A stretch of DNA of 64,000 nt, from positions 47,264,576 to 47,328,575 of the forward strand of contig CP092879.1 of the NCBI GenBank assembly GCA_030710605.1, in the 5' to 3' direction. Numbering within the stretch: position 1 is the stretch's first letter; each line of letters begins with the position of its first letter. Positions 21,095 through 33,001 of this stretch are shown in pieces. This stretch comes from Cordylochernes scorpioides (Eukaryota > Arthropoda > Arachnida > Pseudoscorpiones > Chernetidae). A program made the position numbers and the translations under genes. Under the pieces are notes generated by a model, which saw only the letters and a program-made list of their open reading frames with translations, did not search any database and was not told the DNA's origin.

Positions 21095-23773
21095 ATGCAT
21101 CTACCAGAGAAGAAAAATAAGGCAAAAGGGAAGAATGTTTGTTTTTGGTGCCTGCTTCCTGGCCACGGATTCAAGAAATGCCGGATTAAGCCACGTTGTC
21201 CTGTCTGCAGAGGGAAGCATTACCCCATTATGTGTCCTACTTTGGAAGCCCAGAAGACTTCTCATCTCCAAAAAGCGGAACTAAAGGTTTCAGGGGAAAG
21301 TCCTGCAACAAAGCAAGAGACCGCCAATCAATTCACGCCAACAACTTTAAACAACGCTACCGTGGGAGGAGTCTATCTACAAACTCTGATAGTCAAGATA
21401 AACGAACCAAAGGGGAAGCATAATGTTCGAGTGTTGCTTGACTGTGGATCCCAGCGGTCCTATATTTCAAAGAGAATGGTGGACGCACTGGGCCTAAAGA
21501 GAGTGCAGCAAGTTACACTTACCCACAATCTGTTTGGAGGCGGAGAAATTCGTCAAAAGAAGCACAATGTGTACAAAGTAAACGTTTCCAGCCTCAACAA
21601 CGAATACATGGATAATCTCAAATTCTTGGATCAGGAAGTAATTTGCGGACACATCAGTCAAGTACAGGATCATACTATACTCAATGAGTTAAAAGCTCGA
21701 GGGATCAACTTGACTGACATATGCCAAGGTGAAGAGATATCAATCCACATGTTGATTGGTTCAGACTTGCTTAGCAGCATTCTGACAGGCAGAATGCAAA
21801 TATTGCAAAATGGAGTTGTGGCAACAGAAACCAAGTTGGGGTGGACAGTAATGGGACCAGCAATAGGGAAAGACATGGAAGATTCATGCCTGATCGTGAC
21901 TTCATTTCACGTTAACAGTTTCGACGTTCAGGATTTATGGAAATTAGATGTGCTTGGCTTCATGGATGCAGCAGAAACAAAATCTAGGAAAGATTTAATC
22001 GAAGCCTCCAACACTCATTTCAAGGAAACTGTGAAACGAGACGAAAGCGGAAGGTACATCGTGTCACTACCATGGATAGCTGGACATCCACCAGTTCCAG
22101 TCAATCGCCGAACTACAGAAAATAGATTGCTGACTACAACAAGGAATGTCCAGGGCAAGATGCTGTATGAGAAGTATGATACTATTTTTGAGGAGTGGGA
22201 AAATGAGAAATTTATCGAGGAAGTTGAGGATAAATGGGAGGAGTGCAGTTATCTTCCTCATCGCCCAGTGCTCAAGGATAGTCACACCACTCCTATTCGT
22301 CCAGTATTCGACGCAAGTTGCAAGAAAAAGGGGCTCCCATCATTAAATCAATGTCTGGAAAAAGGAGACAACCTGATTGAGCTCATTCCTGATTTGCTCT
22401 TGCGGTTTAGACTTGGAAAGTATGGCATCATTGCAGACATACGAAAAGCTTTTCTCCAGATTCAGGTTCGAGAAGAAGATCGTGAATTCCTTCGGTTCTT
22501 TTGGTGGAAAAAGGACCAGAAGACACTAAAATTTTACAGGCATTGCCGAGTAGTCTTTGGCCTTACCTCAAGTCCTTTTCTGCTAGCTGCAACCATTAAG
22601 TATCATTTGAGCCTGCCGCAGTTTCAAGATAATAGGTGCGCAGAACTTCTTGCCCGAAGTGTTTACGTCGACAACTACATTCTTAGTTTGTCATCTACAC
22701 ATGATGTCAAAAAATTGATCAAGGAATCCTCCGACATCATGATGCAAGCCAAATTCGAGTTACGAGACTGGATGTGGAATGAACCTGGAATCACAGAACA
22801 AGATCCAGCCTCTATTTTGGGTATGAAATGGCACCTTCAGACTGACACTATTGCCATTAATGTGCAGTCATTGAAAAATATAGATCAAGAAAAATCAATC
22901 ACAAAGAGAAGTATCTTGTCAGCCTGCCATCGCATTTTTGATCCGATTCAATTTACCTGTCCAGCTACAATCAAGATTAAGAAGATGGTTCAAGATGCTT
23001 GGAAGGAGAATAAATCATGGGATGAACCGCTGAACGAAGACAGACGGGTTGAGTTCATAAAATGGAGGAAGCAAGCTTTAGAATTGGATCAGATCAAGAT
23101 ACCTCGATGGATCTTACCTATCAAAGGAAGAACAACATTGCACGTGTTTTGTGACGCTTCAGCTATAGCGTACGCAACAGTGATCTTCATGCGAATAGAG
23201 AATGCGTCAGTCATAGTAGTGCGATTCGTTGAAGCAAGAAATCGACTGTCAACTATTAAGAGGATCACGATTCCACGACTGGAACTATTAGCCTGTTTGA
23301 TTGGAGCACGACTGTTGGTGCATGTTCTGGAAAATTCAGAAGAAAGTCCGGAGAAGATTCAATGTTGGACAGACTCCAGTCCTGCCCTATACTGGATACA
23401 ACAACAAGAGAATTGGGCTCAGTTCGTTTCCAACCGTGTCAAGGAGATCACAACACTTACGAAGAGTGAAGATTGGAACCATGTCGCAGGGGAACACAAT
23501 CCAGCAGATCTCCCATCCCGTGGTGAATCCCCATCGAAATTCACAAAATCAGGATGGTGGGAGGGACCAAAATGGCTTCAGGAAACGAAAGAAGACTGGC
23601 CAGTATCAAAAGTACAGTATGATCTGGAAGCCATTGAAGAAGAGAGGAGGAAGACTGTGGTGGCTGGATTTGTAGCCAAAAAGCCCGAGGAGAATCCATG
23701 GTATCTGAATCTATACGAGGGAAAACGTGAAGTGACTCTAACACAAATACTGAGAAACGCAAACGACTCCTGA
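21095..23773 (+). CDS. Bel/Pao Pol ORF (knuckles, protease, RT, RNase H), copy 2
   Basis: An 892-codon open frame. CX2C/H knuckles lie at about residues 16-50 and the protease active-site region LLDCGSQRSYIS at about 113-124. Bel/Pao RT spans about residues 370-600 (YLPHRPVLKD, TTPIRPVFDAS, ADIRKAFLQIQV, GLTSSPFLLAA, YVDNYILS). RNase H spans about residues 680-800 (VFCDASAIAYATV, ARNRLS, IPRLELLACLIGARL, CWTDSSPALYWIQ, HNPADLPSRG). The YVDN box in place of YVDD is common in Bel/Pao. The Gypsy A LTR begins 4 bp after the stop, so integrase is separated from it. Confidence 0.85.
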   Translation: MHLPEKKNKAKGKNVCFWCLLPGHGFKKCRIKPRCPVCRGKHYPIMCPTLEAQKTSHLQKAELKVSGESPATKQETANQFTPTTLNNATVGGVYLQTLIVKINEPKGKHNVRVLLDCGSQRSYISKRMVDALGLKRVQQVTLTHNLFGGGEIRQKKHNVYKVNVSSLNNEYMDNLKFLDQEVICGHISQVQDHTILNELKARGINLTDICQGEEISIHMLIGSDLLSSILTGRMQILQNGVVATETKLGWTVMGPAIGKDMEDSCLIVTSFHVNSFDVQDLWKLDVLGFMDAAETKSRKDLIEASNTHFKETVKRDESGRYIVSLPWIAGHPPVPVNRRTTENRLLTTTRNVQGKMLYEKYDTIFEEWENEKFIEEVEDKWEECSYLPHRPVLKDSHTTPIRPVFDASCKKKGLPSLNQCLEKGDNLIELIPDLLLRFRLGKYGIIADIRKAFLQIQVREEDREFLRFFWWKKDQKTLKFYRHCRVVFGLTSSPFLLAATIKYHLSLPQFQDNRCAELLARSVYVDNYILSLSSTHDVKKLIKESSDIMMQAKFELRDWMWNEPGITEQDPASILGMKWHLQTDTIAINVQSLKNIDQEKSITKRSILSACHRIFDPIQFTCPATIKIKKMVQDAWKENKSWDEPLNEDRRVEFIKWRKQALELDQIKIPRWILPIKGRTTLHVFCDASAIAYATVIFMRIENASVIVVRFVEARNRLSTIKRITIPRLELLACLIGARLLVHVLENSEESPEKIQCWTDSSPALYWIQQQENWAQFVSNRVKEITTLTKSEDWNHVAGEHNPADLPSRGESPSKFTKSGWWEGPKWLQETKEDWPVSKVQYDLEAIEEERRKTVVAGFVAKKPEENPWYLNLYEGKREVTLTQILRNANDS

Positions 23774-23776
23774 AGG

Positions 23777-26242
23777 TGTTGTTTTCCCGTTTTTGGATAT
23801 ATGGGAAGGGAGCATGTAAGATGTGACTTAGTAAAAATTTTCTTACTTAAATGTGTAAGTGTGACATTTCGATAACAGTGTCGTTACCATTATAGGCATA
23901 GCGTGTGATATAGAGGTAAACAATGTAGCTTGAGCATCTAAAATTATAATTGGGAAAATGAAATAACATATAGTATGTGGGATAGATGTATTCCTGAGAT
24001 TACATAGTGCCAGAGCACACCAAAATTTGTTTCCAAGCTACCGTGGGAGAAGTCCCTGAGAGGTGCAGATATGGGGGGAGCTGTTGACAGATTCCTTCCT
24101 GGAATGTATAGAGCGTCGGGTGTCCCGACGCTAACAAGGCCTCTGGTATGTGAAATTCCAATGTCCACCCCCCCTTTCTACGAAAGAGAGATAATGGTGG
24201 GGCCCCTCGGGTTTCAACTATCTTTTTAAGAGACTTCTTATAAAAGAAAGTCCTTTCTTGACTTTATCCGCGAAATCTAGTACAACTTTATTCTTTTACT
24301 ATTCTCTCTCAATACACTTGTCTGGCACCGATCTCTTCTAAAATTATCCTTAGTCATTTGTCGCATGTACTGTGTAACACACACACACACACACACACAT
24401 CCATGGAATCATTATTAAATTAGATAACCTATAAAAGACACCTTCTGGAGATTTAACAACCCACTGAAGACGCTGGGAACTATTTCAGAGAGGGAAATTA
24501 TAGCAATAGATCTCTATAATTTCTACAGATCAATTGTAAATAGATTCATACACAAAAGATATAGTGAGGAAAGTTTTAGGACAGATGTGTAAAGAGATCC
24601 CTCATTAAACTAAGGCTCACGTGTACTTGGGAAAAAGGAGGGAAACACAGGCAGGAGAACTGGTTTTTTTGATCACAGTGGGTATGGCAGGCACTTTCGA
24701 CAATGTATGTTGGCCAGCAATTATTAGAGGACTTGATTTTTAGTAGTATTCCCTCCAAATAGGTAAGAATCATTCAATATTTCATTTAAACAGTGAAAGA
24801 AGGGCAAATTCCTCATATGGAAATACAAATATTACTAAAATCTGACAAAGAGATACATACCCTCAAGGCAGCCCTAATAAAGTCATATTTGCAGCTGTTG
24901 CTGTATTAAAGTATCACAGCAAAGGTACAGTACACAACTCCATTCCATCAGAGTCGGTAGTTCTATATTCCAATACAATTTGTAATAATAAGATGTGGGG
25001 GTAGCACCATAAAACAAAAGAATGAAATATGTATGAGAGGAAACAAAAAATTCTCCATATAAGTTATATACTAGATATTTATTCAAAATAATCAAATTTA
25101 GGGAACATTTCTATACTGGCGAGATAAGCTATTTATATAGTGATCTAGATAGAGGTGACTTGAAGTTATAAATTTGCCTTTATAAAGGGGAAAGCCTAGA
25201 TCTCCATCTATTCTGGCGAGACAAAATATAATAACCCTATCAATTTCTTTTTTTTAAGTTACTTAAAGCCCTTTAGGGCCCATGCGAAATATTAGTTTCT
25301 GCTCAAAAAGGGGGGTACTAAGCCATAATGGCAAAGAGGCTTACCTTTTCCCGAAAGCGCCTGCGAAAGTCTGGTCTCCTCCCCTCTGCGTCTCGAGCCT
25401 GACTGTAGGCTGCCCTTCTGACTGTTCGACTCTGATTAAATCTGAATTCTTTTGGCAAAGAAACCCTCTTTTATCCTTGCCTCTCTCCATTTTCATTCGC
25501 TGCTCGCGCCAAAGTTTCTATTGGTTGGCATTTTCATTCGTCGAAAGAAAACACGCACGTGATCATGACCACGCCTCCAATTTACCGTGTTGCCGCGAGA
25601 GAAAAAAAAAAACATTGTAGATTGAAAAACAAATTAATTCCTTTAGGAAATTAAATAATATATATATTCCGAGTATTAAAAAAATTATTGATTTAAATGT
25701 TTATATGATAAATTATTTTCTTTTGGTCACCTCTATCTAAATATTAAATGAGGGGCATATATCGTCCCTACAACTGCAAACTATCGAATGTGAAAAATTC
25801 AATTTTTCAGATTCGACTTTTAATCAAACTAATAATAAGAAAAAATAAAATTTTTGTAAAGAAGGTAGATAAGATTGTTAGTATATAATATATACTAACA
25901 ATCTTATCTACCTTCTTTACAAAAATTTTATTTTTTCTTATTAATAGTTTGATTAAAAGTCGAATCTGAAAAATTGAATTTTTCACATTCGATAGTTTGC
26001 AGTTGTAGGGACGATATGTACATATGGTACAGCAGCTTCCAGCACGGATGTCTCTGGATGTCACTGGTGTCTTCTTCTCCACCAGGCATCAGCTTTCGGC
26101 ATGGAAGTCTGGTGTCATCAAGTGTCTAGGTTTCTGGGCAAAAAGGTAGTCTATAAGTCTATGTGGGAGGGAAGCCATGTATCCAGTTGATGTTGATCAT
26201 ACATCTTCTGTTGGGGTATGATTACAAAAACGTACCCCAACA
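23777..26242 (-). repeat. Gypsy A 3' LTR, duplication copy 2
   Basis: Counterpart of 4182-6646, about 2466 bp, TG...CA on the minus strand. It carries the MITE at 25763-26013 and a (CA)n tract, and lacks the LINE-derived block present in the 5' LTR. CCAAT box, TATA-like box and splice donor lie at about 25520, 25471 and 25343. Confidence 0.85.
25763..26013. mobile_element. Foldback MITE (copy 2)
   Basis: Identical in design and position to 6167-6417, flanked by ATAT. Its presence in both duplicates dates it before the duplication. Confidence 0.85.
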
Positions 26243-26256
26243 ATCCTCCCCCTGCC
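26243..26256 (-). promoter_or_regulatory. Gypsy A polypurine tract
   Basis: On the minus strand GGCAGGGGGAGGAT runs directly into the LTR start TGTTGGGG. Such a tract primes plus-strand DNA synthesis in LTR elements, and its position identifies 23777-26242 as the 3' LTR. Confidence 0.7.
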
Positions 26257-27089
26257 AAGTAATGGACAAATGCGTTTGTGCTACTCATTATTCATCTGCC
26301 TTTCATCAGTTACTATGAAAGCAGGCCCATTTCTAGCAAAATGCATTTTCCATTACTAGGTGAAGCCCAGATGTACCGAAACCTATAGGGAAAATAAGGC
26401 TAATCAAAATGATGGTATGTCATTCTAGATGTTTATTATTCTGAGTATTAGTGGGCATCGTGCATCCTGGCAAAGGGTTTCTTTTTATGTGTTATTATAC
26501 TGTCAGCACACTGTTATCAACATAGGCCATTGGGGACAGTCATATCATATGTATGGAAGTAAGCAAGGCCATCTGTCTTACCATTAATGGGTATATATAC
26601 CACCCTTCCACTTTCTTCTTTGGCCTTGAGGAGTAGGCCATCCTTGTGGTAAGTCCTCTCACCCCATCCTTGCCTCTTGAGGTGCTGCACCCATTGCTAC
26701 CTTCTTTCTGCTAACAATACAGTTAGAACATTTCCCTATTTCCTATTATATATAAAAAAAAATTGGGCGCCAAGAAGTCGTTTAGAAATAACTGACTAGT
26801 CCAACTCCTAAAACATGCCAGCATCTTTATTTAAGTACCAATCAAGACATTCGTGTGGTATAGTTATATATATACAATCAAAGGAAAGGATAATTATAGT
26901 TAGCTGAAAGAAATATCTTGGTACATAATGATTAGCCTATGACATGATGACTTTTGCTAAAAATAAAAAAAAAATACAGAAAACAAAATTATGAAAATAA
27001 TTATTAAATAAGGCACGAAATATGTGATGATAAAATGAATCCTTCCATGTTATATGATGAGTATAATATATATATATTGAAGTAAACAT

Positions 27090-27123
<34 letters not shown>

Positions 27124-27392
27124 GATAGTGATTAAATATGTTAAGATATAAGTGATAAAAATCATCCCATGATAGATGACAAAAGAAAACTACTACAAAA
27201 TTATATATGATGACAAAATATATATACATATACAAGTAAGGCGGATAAAAGACAATAAGGATAAAATAGATCATACCTTGAGGGAAGAATAAGCCATGAC
27301 AACATGTTTAAAAAAATCGCATCATGGTAGGTAAATATTATTAATATCATGAATATCAAAAGAAAATTGTTGAAATAGATAATATATGATTA
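26257..27392 (-). other. Gypsy A 3' non-coding region (copy 2)
   Basis: Same content as 6661-7805: no convincing gene, and a (TA)n run near 27092-27120. It ends at the Helitron boundary. Confidence 0.5.
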
Positions 27393-27605
27393 TCTATATT
27401 AATAAAATGCAAATTTCATAAGTGTTGTTCACTAAAAACTTTCGTTACAATGCATCAATTTCGACCAAATTTTCAACATTTATGTAAAACGAGATGGAGC
27501 AGGTTTTGCTTAACATCAAAATATTTTTCCTAACTTTAACATGCGTAACTTCGCTGTTATCGATTAAATACAAAAAAATCAACAGAGTTAATTTTATTTT
27601 TATAT

Positions 27606-27848
27606 TGTAGCGTAGAAATCAAGCCTTGAAATATCCTAAGATGTAAAAGTATTTATTGATGACGTCACGGCGACAAGTCGGCAATTATTAACAAGTCAGC
27701 AAAAAACTATTTACAGCTAGAGAATCTTGAGCAAGCAAGCAAAGAGGTATTTTGATAATTATTTTACATAAAAGATTAATATATATTTATATAATCTGTT
27801 GAATAGTTTCATTGAATAATTTAATTAATAAATTATTTCTTCGTCACA
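27606..27848 (-). repeat. Gypsy B 3' LTR
   Basis: 243 bp, TG...CA on the minus strand, almost identical to 32759-33001. Confidence 0.9.
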
Positions 27849-27894
27849 TAGCCTCCTCCTATAAAGAGCATCGACCCGATGCTCAGAAGGAGAC

Positions 27895-30800
27895 TTACAT
27901 CCTCAGTCTCAAGGCTCGAGAACGGGTGATAGGGCCTGAGATCTCTACGCGGGTCTGTGGTTGTTGTGTTCGTTCAGTGGGGATGTCTTCTTCCTGGAAG
28001 TTTGTCGAGTCATCTTCTGGGTCCTCTTCTAGGTGGTCCTCCTGGTCCTCTGGGTTTAAATATGGTTTCATCCTACAAATGTGAACTAAATCTTTTGTTT
28101 TACGACGACCTTGCTGGTTTCCGAATGTTTCAACTTCATAGGTCACATCAGATATTTTTCGGGTTACTTTGTATGGGCCGAAGTAACGTCTCATTAGTTT
28201 CTCCGAATATCCCACTTTACGCACAGGGATAAAGATCCATACAAGATCTCCAGGCTGATAAATTAAATTTCTGTGATGGGCGTCATAGCGTTGTTTATTG
28301 CTATCTTGAGATCTCATGGAGTGGATACGTGCCAGTTTTCGTGCTTCTTCGGCTCTTGCCCCTAGAGTTTGGATGAAATCGTCGTCTTCTGGCAATAACT
28401 TGGGGAATAACACGTCCAGTGGAGTCTCGGCTTCACGCCCGTGTACAAGGAAAAATGGGGTGAACCCAGTTGACTCTTGTTTTGCTGTGTTGTATGCAAA
28501 TGTAACGAATGGAAGAATCCTGTCCCAATCTTTCTGGTTGACATCTACATACATGGACAGCATGTCTGCTATGGTCTTATTCAACCTCTCCGTGAGGCCG
28601 TTTGTCTGGGGGTGATAGGCGGTCGTCTTCCGATGGGTTATTCTGCACTGGATGTTCAGATCACTTATCATTGAAGATGTGAAGTTCCTTCCTCTATCCG
28701 TGATTAATTCCCTCGGCGCGCCGTGCTTTAAGATGACATCTTCAATGAAGAATTTGGCAACTTCCATGGATTCACTTGTGGGTAGGGCTTTAGTTATCGC
28801 ATATTTCGTTAGGTAGTCCGTACATACAATAATCCAACGGTTGCCACCTTCTGATGTTGGAAATCTCCCCAGGAGATCCATTCCTACCTTTTCAAAAGCA
28901 ACTTCAGGAACAGGTATTGGCTGTAAGTGCCCTGAGGGGAGTTGGGGCTGATGTTTACGCCTCTGACAATCTGAACAGTGTGCCACATACTTTCTAACCG
29001 TTCTATACATTCCGGGCCAGTAATACTTTTTTCTTATTCGGTCATAGGTTTTAGTAAATCCGAGGTGACCAGCAGTGGGTGAATCATGGAAATTTTTCAG
29101 TAATTCCTGCCTTAAATGGCGTGGAACCACCAAAAGCCATGGTTTCCCTATTGGATCATAATTTTTTCTGTAGAGCGTGTTATCGATTTTTACAAAGGTA
29201 TTATTAGGAGTACTTTGTAATTGGTCAGCAATTTTTCTAAGAGCTTGATCATTCATCTGCTCTTCGCTAAAGTTCTGCAAAGTCACTATGCTTGGAATAT
29301 CTTCCTCCATATCTTCACTGTATTCTAATGGACTTCTTGATAAGCAGTCTGCGTCCTGATGTTTCCTTCCGCTCTTATACACGACAGTGACGTCAAACTC
29401 TTGCAGCCGAAGTGCCCATCTTGCTAACCTCCCACATGGGTCTTTGAGGTTGGTCAGCCAGCACAAAGAGTGGTGGTCTGTAACAATAGTGAACGGCTGT
29501 CCAAAGACATATGGTCGGAATTTATTGATAGCCCAAATGATGGCAAGACATTCCCTTTCTGTGGTTGAATAATTTTTTTCTGCCTTATTTAAGGTTCTGG
29601 ATGCATAAGCAATGGCTCTTTCCTTTCCCTTTTGTATCTGCACTAATACTGCTCCTATTCCGTAGTTGCTTGCGTCAGTGTGTATTTCGGTTGGGGATGA
29701 GTAATCAAAATGTCCAAGAGCGGGTTCGGAAATTAACGCTGACTTGAGAGCTTCAAATGCATTTTGCTCTTCCTGGTTCCAATTAAATGCTGAGTCTTTC
29801 TTCAAAAGGTCATTCAAGGGTTGGGCTACGTGGGCATAATTGGGTATGAAGCGGCGGTAGTAGGATGAAAGGCCAAGAAAACTTCTAACTTCCTTCAATG
29901 ACCTTGGCGTAGCGAAGTCGCGGACTGCTCGAATCTTTTCTTGGTCGGGACGAATTCCATTTTCACTCACCTCATGTCCAAGAACCGTGATAGTTTTTGC
30001 ACCAAACTTGCATTTCTTGGAATTGAGACATAATCCGGCTTTCTTAAGGCAATTTAATACAAGTTGAAGGCGTCTTAGATGTTCTTCAAAGCCATCTGAA
30101 AAAACGATGATGTCATCGAGGTAACACAAGCAAATAGTCCACTTAAGACCCTTCAGAAGATTATCGATCATTCGTTCGAAGGTAGCTGGAGCATTACATA
30201 ACCCAAATGGCATTACTTTGAACTCGTACAGTCCATCTGGAGTTATAAATGCTGTCTTCTCACGGTCCGATTCTTCTACGTCGATTTGCCAGTACCCTGA
30301 TTGGAGGTCCATGGAAGAATAAAATCTAGCTCCCCGTAAGCAGTCTAAAGTGTCGTCGATCCTTGGGAGAGGGTAGACATCCTTTTTTGTTATTTTGTTA
30401 AGGCGGCGGTAATCGACGCAGAATCTCCAGCTTCCATCCTTTTTTCTTATCAATACTACAGGTGAGGCCCACGGACTTTCAGAGGGCTGTATGATGTCAA
30501 GTTTTTCCATCTTGTTTACCTCATCCTGAATAATTTGGCGTTCTCTTGGTGCAACTCGGTAAGGTCTTTGTTTGGTCGGTAGGTGGTCTCCAGTGTTAAT
30601 TCGGTGTTTAACATTGACGTCCTTGAATTGTTTTCTTTTATTAAATTCGAAAATATCTGTATAGTTTTTTAACAAATTTCTTAATTTTTCTTTTTGAGAT
30701 TCATCAAGCGAATCATCTATAAAAAATTCCGAGGTTTTTGGGTCTTCAGAATGTTCCGCCTCTGTTTCAACTTGGTTACAATCGGCTAGAGTACATAATT

Positions 30801-31395
30801 GACTATCTTCGATGACAGCACTATCGGCTACATGCATCCCCTGTGGGATTAGTTTCGGATATGGACTCCAATTCACCACCCAAAGTTTACCTCGGTTATT
30901 GGTAAGTGAAATGACAGAGGAGGGAGCCGTTAGTTCTCTTTCCAGCAATAGCTCTTTTCGACATTCTGCCACCACAATTGCGTCATTAGGAATGTCACGA
31001 CTTGCTACTTCTATTAACTGAATAGAGGCGGGTTCGATTCTATATTCCAATTCCGAGTAGAGAGGTGAGCTGTTCTTAGGGGTATCCTCAAAAAGACATT
31101 TTTCTAAGAAGAGTGTGTCGTCAGCTGAATCAATTATCGCCCTAGATAACTTCAAAAAGTCCCAACCAAGAATAACTTCGTGACTACAGTCTTCCATAAC
31201 GACAAATTCAAAGCTTTCCTGTAGTCCATTCAAGTCCAGTTTCAGTGTGCTGCGTCCTTTTGGTCTTACAATTTTACCGTTGGCTACTCGTAATGTGACG
31301 TCAGTTTCGGCAAACATTATTTTTCTTAGTTTGAGTCTGAACCTCTCAGAAATGACAGAATATGAGGCTCCTGAGTCGACGAGGGCACGCGTCAT
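27895..31395 (-). CDS. Gypsy B Pol polyprotein
   Basis: An open frame of 1166 codons. Protease begins at the start (ALVDSGASYSVIS, ILGWDFL). RT spans about residues 290-480 (DYRRLNKITKKDVYPLPRID, MPFGLCNAPATFER, CYLDDIIVFSD). RNase H begins near residue 570 (IHTDASNYGIGAVLVQ, STTERECLAIIWAI, TDHHSLCWL). The integrase zinc-binding region contains HDSPTAGHLG and CSDCQRRK, and the catalytic core contains VGMDLLG, TDRGRNFTS and HPQTNGLTERLN. A C-terminal GPY/F-like module ends it (RRYFGPYKV). All expected Gypsy Pol domains are present, and no envelope gene follows. Confidence 0.9.
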   Translation of the reverse strand: MTRALVDSGASYSVISERFRLKLRKIMFAETDVTLRVANGKIVRPKGRSTLKLDLNGLQESFEFVVMEDCSHEVILGWDFLKLSRAIIDSADDTLFLEKCLFEDTPKNSSPLYSELEYRIEPASIQLIEVASRDIPNDAIVVAECRKELLLERELTAPSSVISLTNNRGKLWVVNWSPYPKLIPQGMHVADSAVIEDSQLCTLADCNQVETEAEHSEDPKTSEFFIDDSLDESQKEKLRNLLKNYTDIFEFNKRKQFKDVNVKHRINTGDHLPTKQRPYRVAPRERQIIQDEVNKMEKLDIIQPSESPWASPVVLIRKKDGSWRFCVDYRRLNKITKKDVYPLPRIDDTLDCLRGARFYSSMDLQSGYWQIDVEESDREKTAFITPDGLYEFKVMPFGLCNAPATFERMIDNLLKGLKWTICLCYLDDIIVFSDGFEEHLRRLQLVLNCLKKAGLCLNSKKCKFGAKTITVLGHEVSENGIRPDQEKIRAVRDFATPRSLKEVRSFLGLSSYYRRFIPNYAHVAQPLNDLLKKDSAFNWNQEEQNAFEALKSALISEPALGHFDYSSPTEIHTDASNYGIGAVLVQIQKGKERAIAYASRTLNKAEKNYSTTERECLAIIWAINKFRPYVFGQPFTIVTDHHSLCWLTNLKDPCGRLARWALRLQEFDVTVVYKSGRKHQDADCLSRSPLEYSEDMEEDIPSIVTLQNFSEEQMNDQALRKIADQLQSTPNNTFVKIDNTLYRKNYDPIGKPWLLVVPRHLRQELLKNFHDSPTAGHLGFTKTYDRIRKKYYWPGMYRTVRKYVAHCSDCQRRKHQPQLPSGHLQPIPVPEVAFEKVGMDLLGRFPTSEGGNRWIIVCTDYLTKYAITKALPTSESMEVAKFFIEDVILKHGAPRELITDRGRNFTSSMISDLNIQCRITHRKTTAYHPQTNGLTERLNKTIADMLSMYVDVNQKDWDRILPFVTFAYNTAKQESTGFTPFFLVHGREAETPLDVLFPKLLPEDDDFIQTLGARAEEARKLARIHSMRSQDSNKQRYDAHHRNLIYQPGDLVWIFIPVRKVGYSEKLMRRYFGPYKVTRKISDVTYEVETFGNQQGRRKTKDLVHICRMKPYLNPEDQEDHLEEDPEDDSTNFQEEDIPTERTQQPQTRVEISGPITRSRALRLRM

Positions 31396-31502
31396 TTTTC
31401 CTTCTATTTTAATGTCTATGTAATTTTCTTTTAATTCTAATGTAGTCGATAAGGGAGGATTTATAAATTTTGCGGCCTTACCTCCAAAATAGGACGCATC
31501 TT

Positions 31503-32775
31503 CTAGTTTTCCTGACGGGAACGGCGAGGCGACTGGCTGGCTCTTCTATCAGGAGACGAATATTGTCCTTTTCGGCCAGTGTGAGGAGATGGGCTTCGGT
31601 AGCGGCGTCTATTTTCTCTTGGCAGGTCGTCGTTGGGCTCTTGGCTGCTCCGAGAATTATAGAATGTTCTAGGCTCTAGCCTATCTCTCTGTTTGTAATT
31701 CCAAGTTTGTTCTCCTTCATATTCTCTCCTCCTGTCACGGCAGTAGCGCACGACGTGGCCAGGGCGTCCGCAGTGGAAACAGATTGGCTTACCTTCCGTG
31801 GTTCGCCATTCGTTGGTATCGCGTCTTCCGTTTAATTGTTTTGGCTGCTGCGGTCTAGGTTGGAAATTTCTGGGTTGGAACTCGTACCTAGGGCTTGGTA
31901 ATGGCCTTGGCGCTCTATTTTGAGGGACACTTCTAGAAATTGGCGCAATTGTTTTTTCAATTTCTTGCTGCACCATATGTTCAATTGCAGAAATTTCTGG
32001 TTCTTCTCTAGGAGAGGCTAATGCTCGCTGTACCTCCTCGCGAACTATTTGCCTAATCATAGATGACAGATCTGCCCTGTCATCATGATCACTGAGAGAC
32101 GCCACATTTGGTAGTCGCTCGTACCTGGTTGGGGTAACTCGCTTACAATGTAGCGCTTCAATGCGGCGACACTCGGTGACGAATTGTTGAGTGGTATGTG
32201 CATCTCTTGGGAGAAGTGCCTGGTAGAGCTCCTCTGCTATCCCTTTCATCAAATGGGATATTTTATCTTGCTCATTCATATGAGGGTCTACCTCTTTGCA
32301 GAGGCGCAGGACGTCTTGAATATAAAATTCGGTGCTTTCACCTTTTAATTGTGCGCGAGTTTTTAAGGTTTTCTCTGCTCGTAACCTCAAGTTTTCGTTT
32401 TTTTCCGAAAACTGATTTTAACTGGGACATGAACTCCGTCCATGTCAGGATGCTCTCCTCATTGTTCTCAAACCATTTGAGAGCAGTGCCGGTCAAATAA
32501 AAGTAAACGTTGGCGAGACAAAGTGTTTCATCCCATTGGTTATGCTTCGCCACACGTTCATACTTTTTCAACCAGTTATGGGGATCTTCAGAACCCTCAC
32601 CAGAGAACATTGAGGGGTTTCTAGGTAGATGTTGTATAAAAAATGAACCTACCTGATTTGTTGCTTCTTTCTTGATGGTCATGGTTGTTTCTTCTTGCTC
32701 AACCGAATCAATTTTACGTTTTTTTCTGAATGGGTATCGATCCAGCTTCTTCACCAGTTGTAGCGTAGAAATCAA
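31503..32775 (-). pseudogene. Gypsy B Gag region
   Basis: Two overlapping open stretches (32338-32775 and 31503-32390). The first contains a capsid-like retrotrans_gag domain (FSGEGSEDPHNWLKKYERV, ALKWFENNEESILTWTEF). The second continues it (LKGESTEFYIQDVLRLCKEV) and ends with a zinc knuckle, CFHCGRPGHVVRYC, plus an arginine/serine-rich tail. The first stretch is open back into the 5' LTR. The true start is probably an in-frame ATG downstream (TMTIKKEATNQ), which I chose because no ATG precedes it. Confidence 0.75.
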
Positions 32776-33001
32776 GCCTTGAAATATCCTAAGATGTAAA
32801 AGTATTTATTGATGACGTCACGGCGACAAGTCGGCAATTATTAACAAGTCAGCAAAAAACTATTTACCGCTAGAGAATCTTGAGCAAGCAAGCAAAGAGG
32901 TATTTTGATAATTATTTTACATAAAAGATTAATATATATTTATATAATCTGTTGAATAGTTTCATTGAATAATTTAATTAATAAATTATTTCTTCGTCAC
33001 A
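32759..33001 (-). repeat. Gypsy B 5' LTR
   Basis: 243 bp, TG...CA on the minus strand. The TSD ATAT follows at 33002-33005. Confidence 0.9.

Larger units (their letters stand above)
19441..23776 (+). mobile_element. Bel/Pao LTR retrotransposon, copy 2 (split by Gypsy A)
   Basis: Same element as at 1-4181, with its full 5' LTR visible. It is cut at 23776 by the 36-kb Gypsy A nest. The other TSD copy (AAGG) is at 60234-60237, so any remaining 3' part of this element must lie to the right of 60233. The coding region is more open than in copy 1, but the element is broken by the insertion. Confidence 0.85.
27606..33001 (-). mobile_element. Gypsy B: young, nearly whole Gypsy element
   Basis: The 5396-bp element has two 243-bp LTRs (27606-27848 and 32759-33001) that differ at about one base. 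TSD ATAT flanks it, and copy 1 of the duplication gives the empty site. Parts on the minus strand: a TGG-initial primer-binding-site candidate after the 5' LTR, Gag, Pol (protease, RT, RNase H, integrase) and a purine-rich AGGAGGAGGCTA before the 3' LTR. It looks nearly whole, with about one break in Gag at most. It inserted after the duplication. Confidence 0.9.
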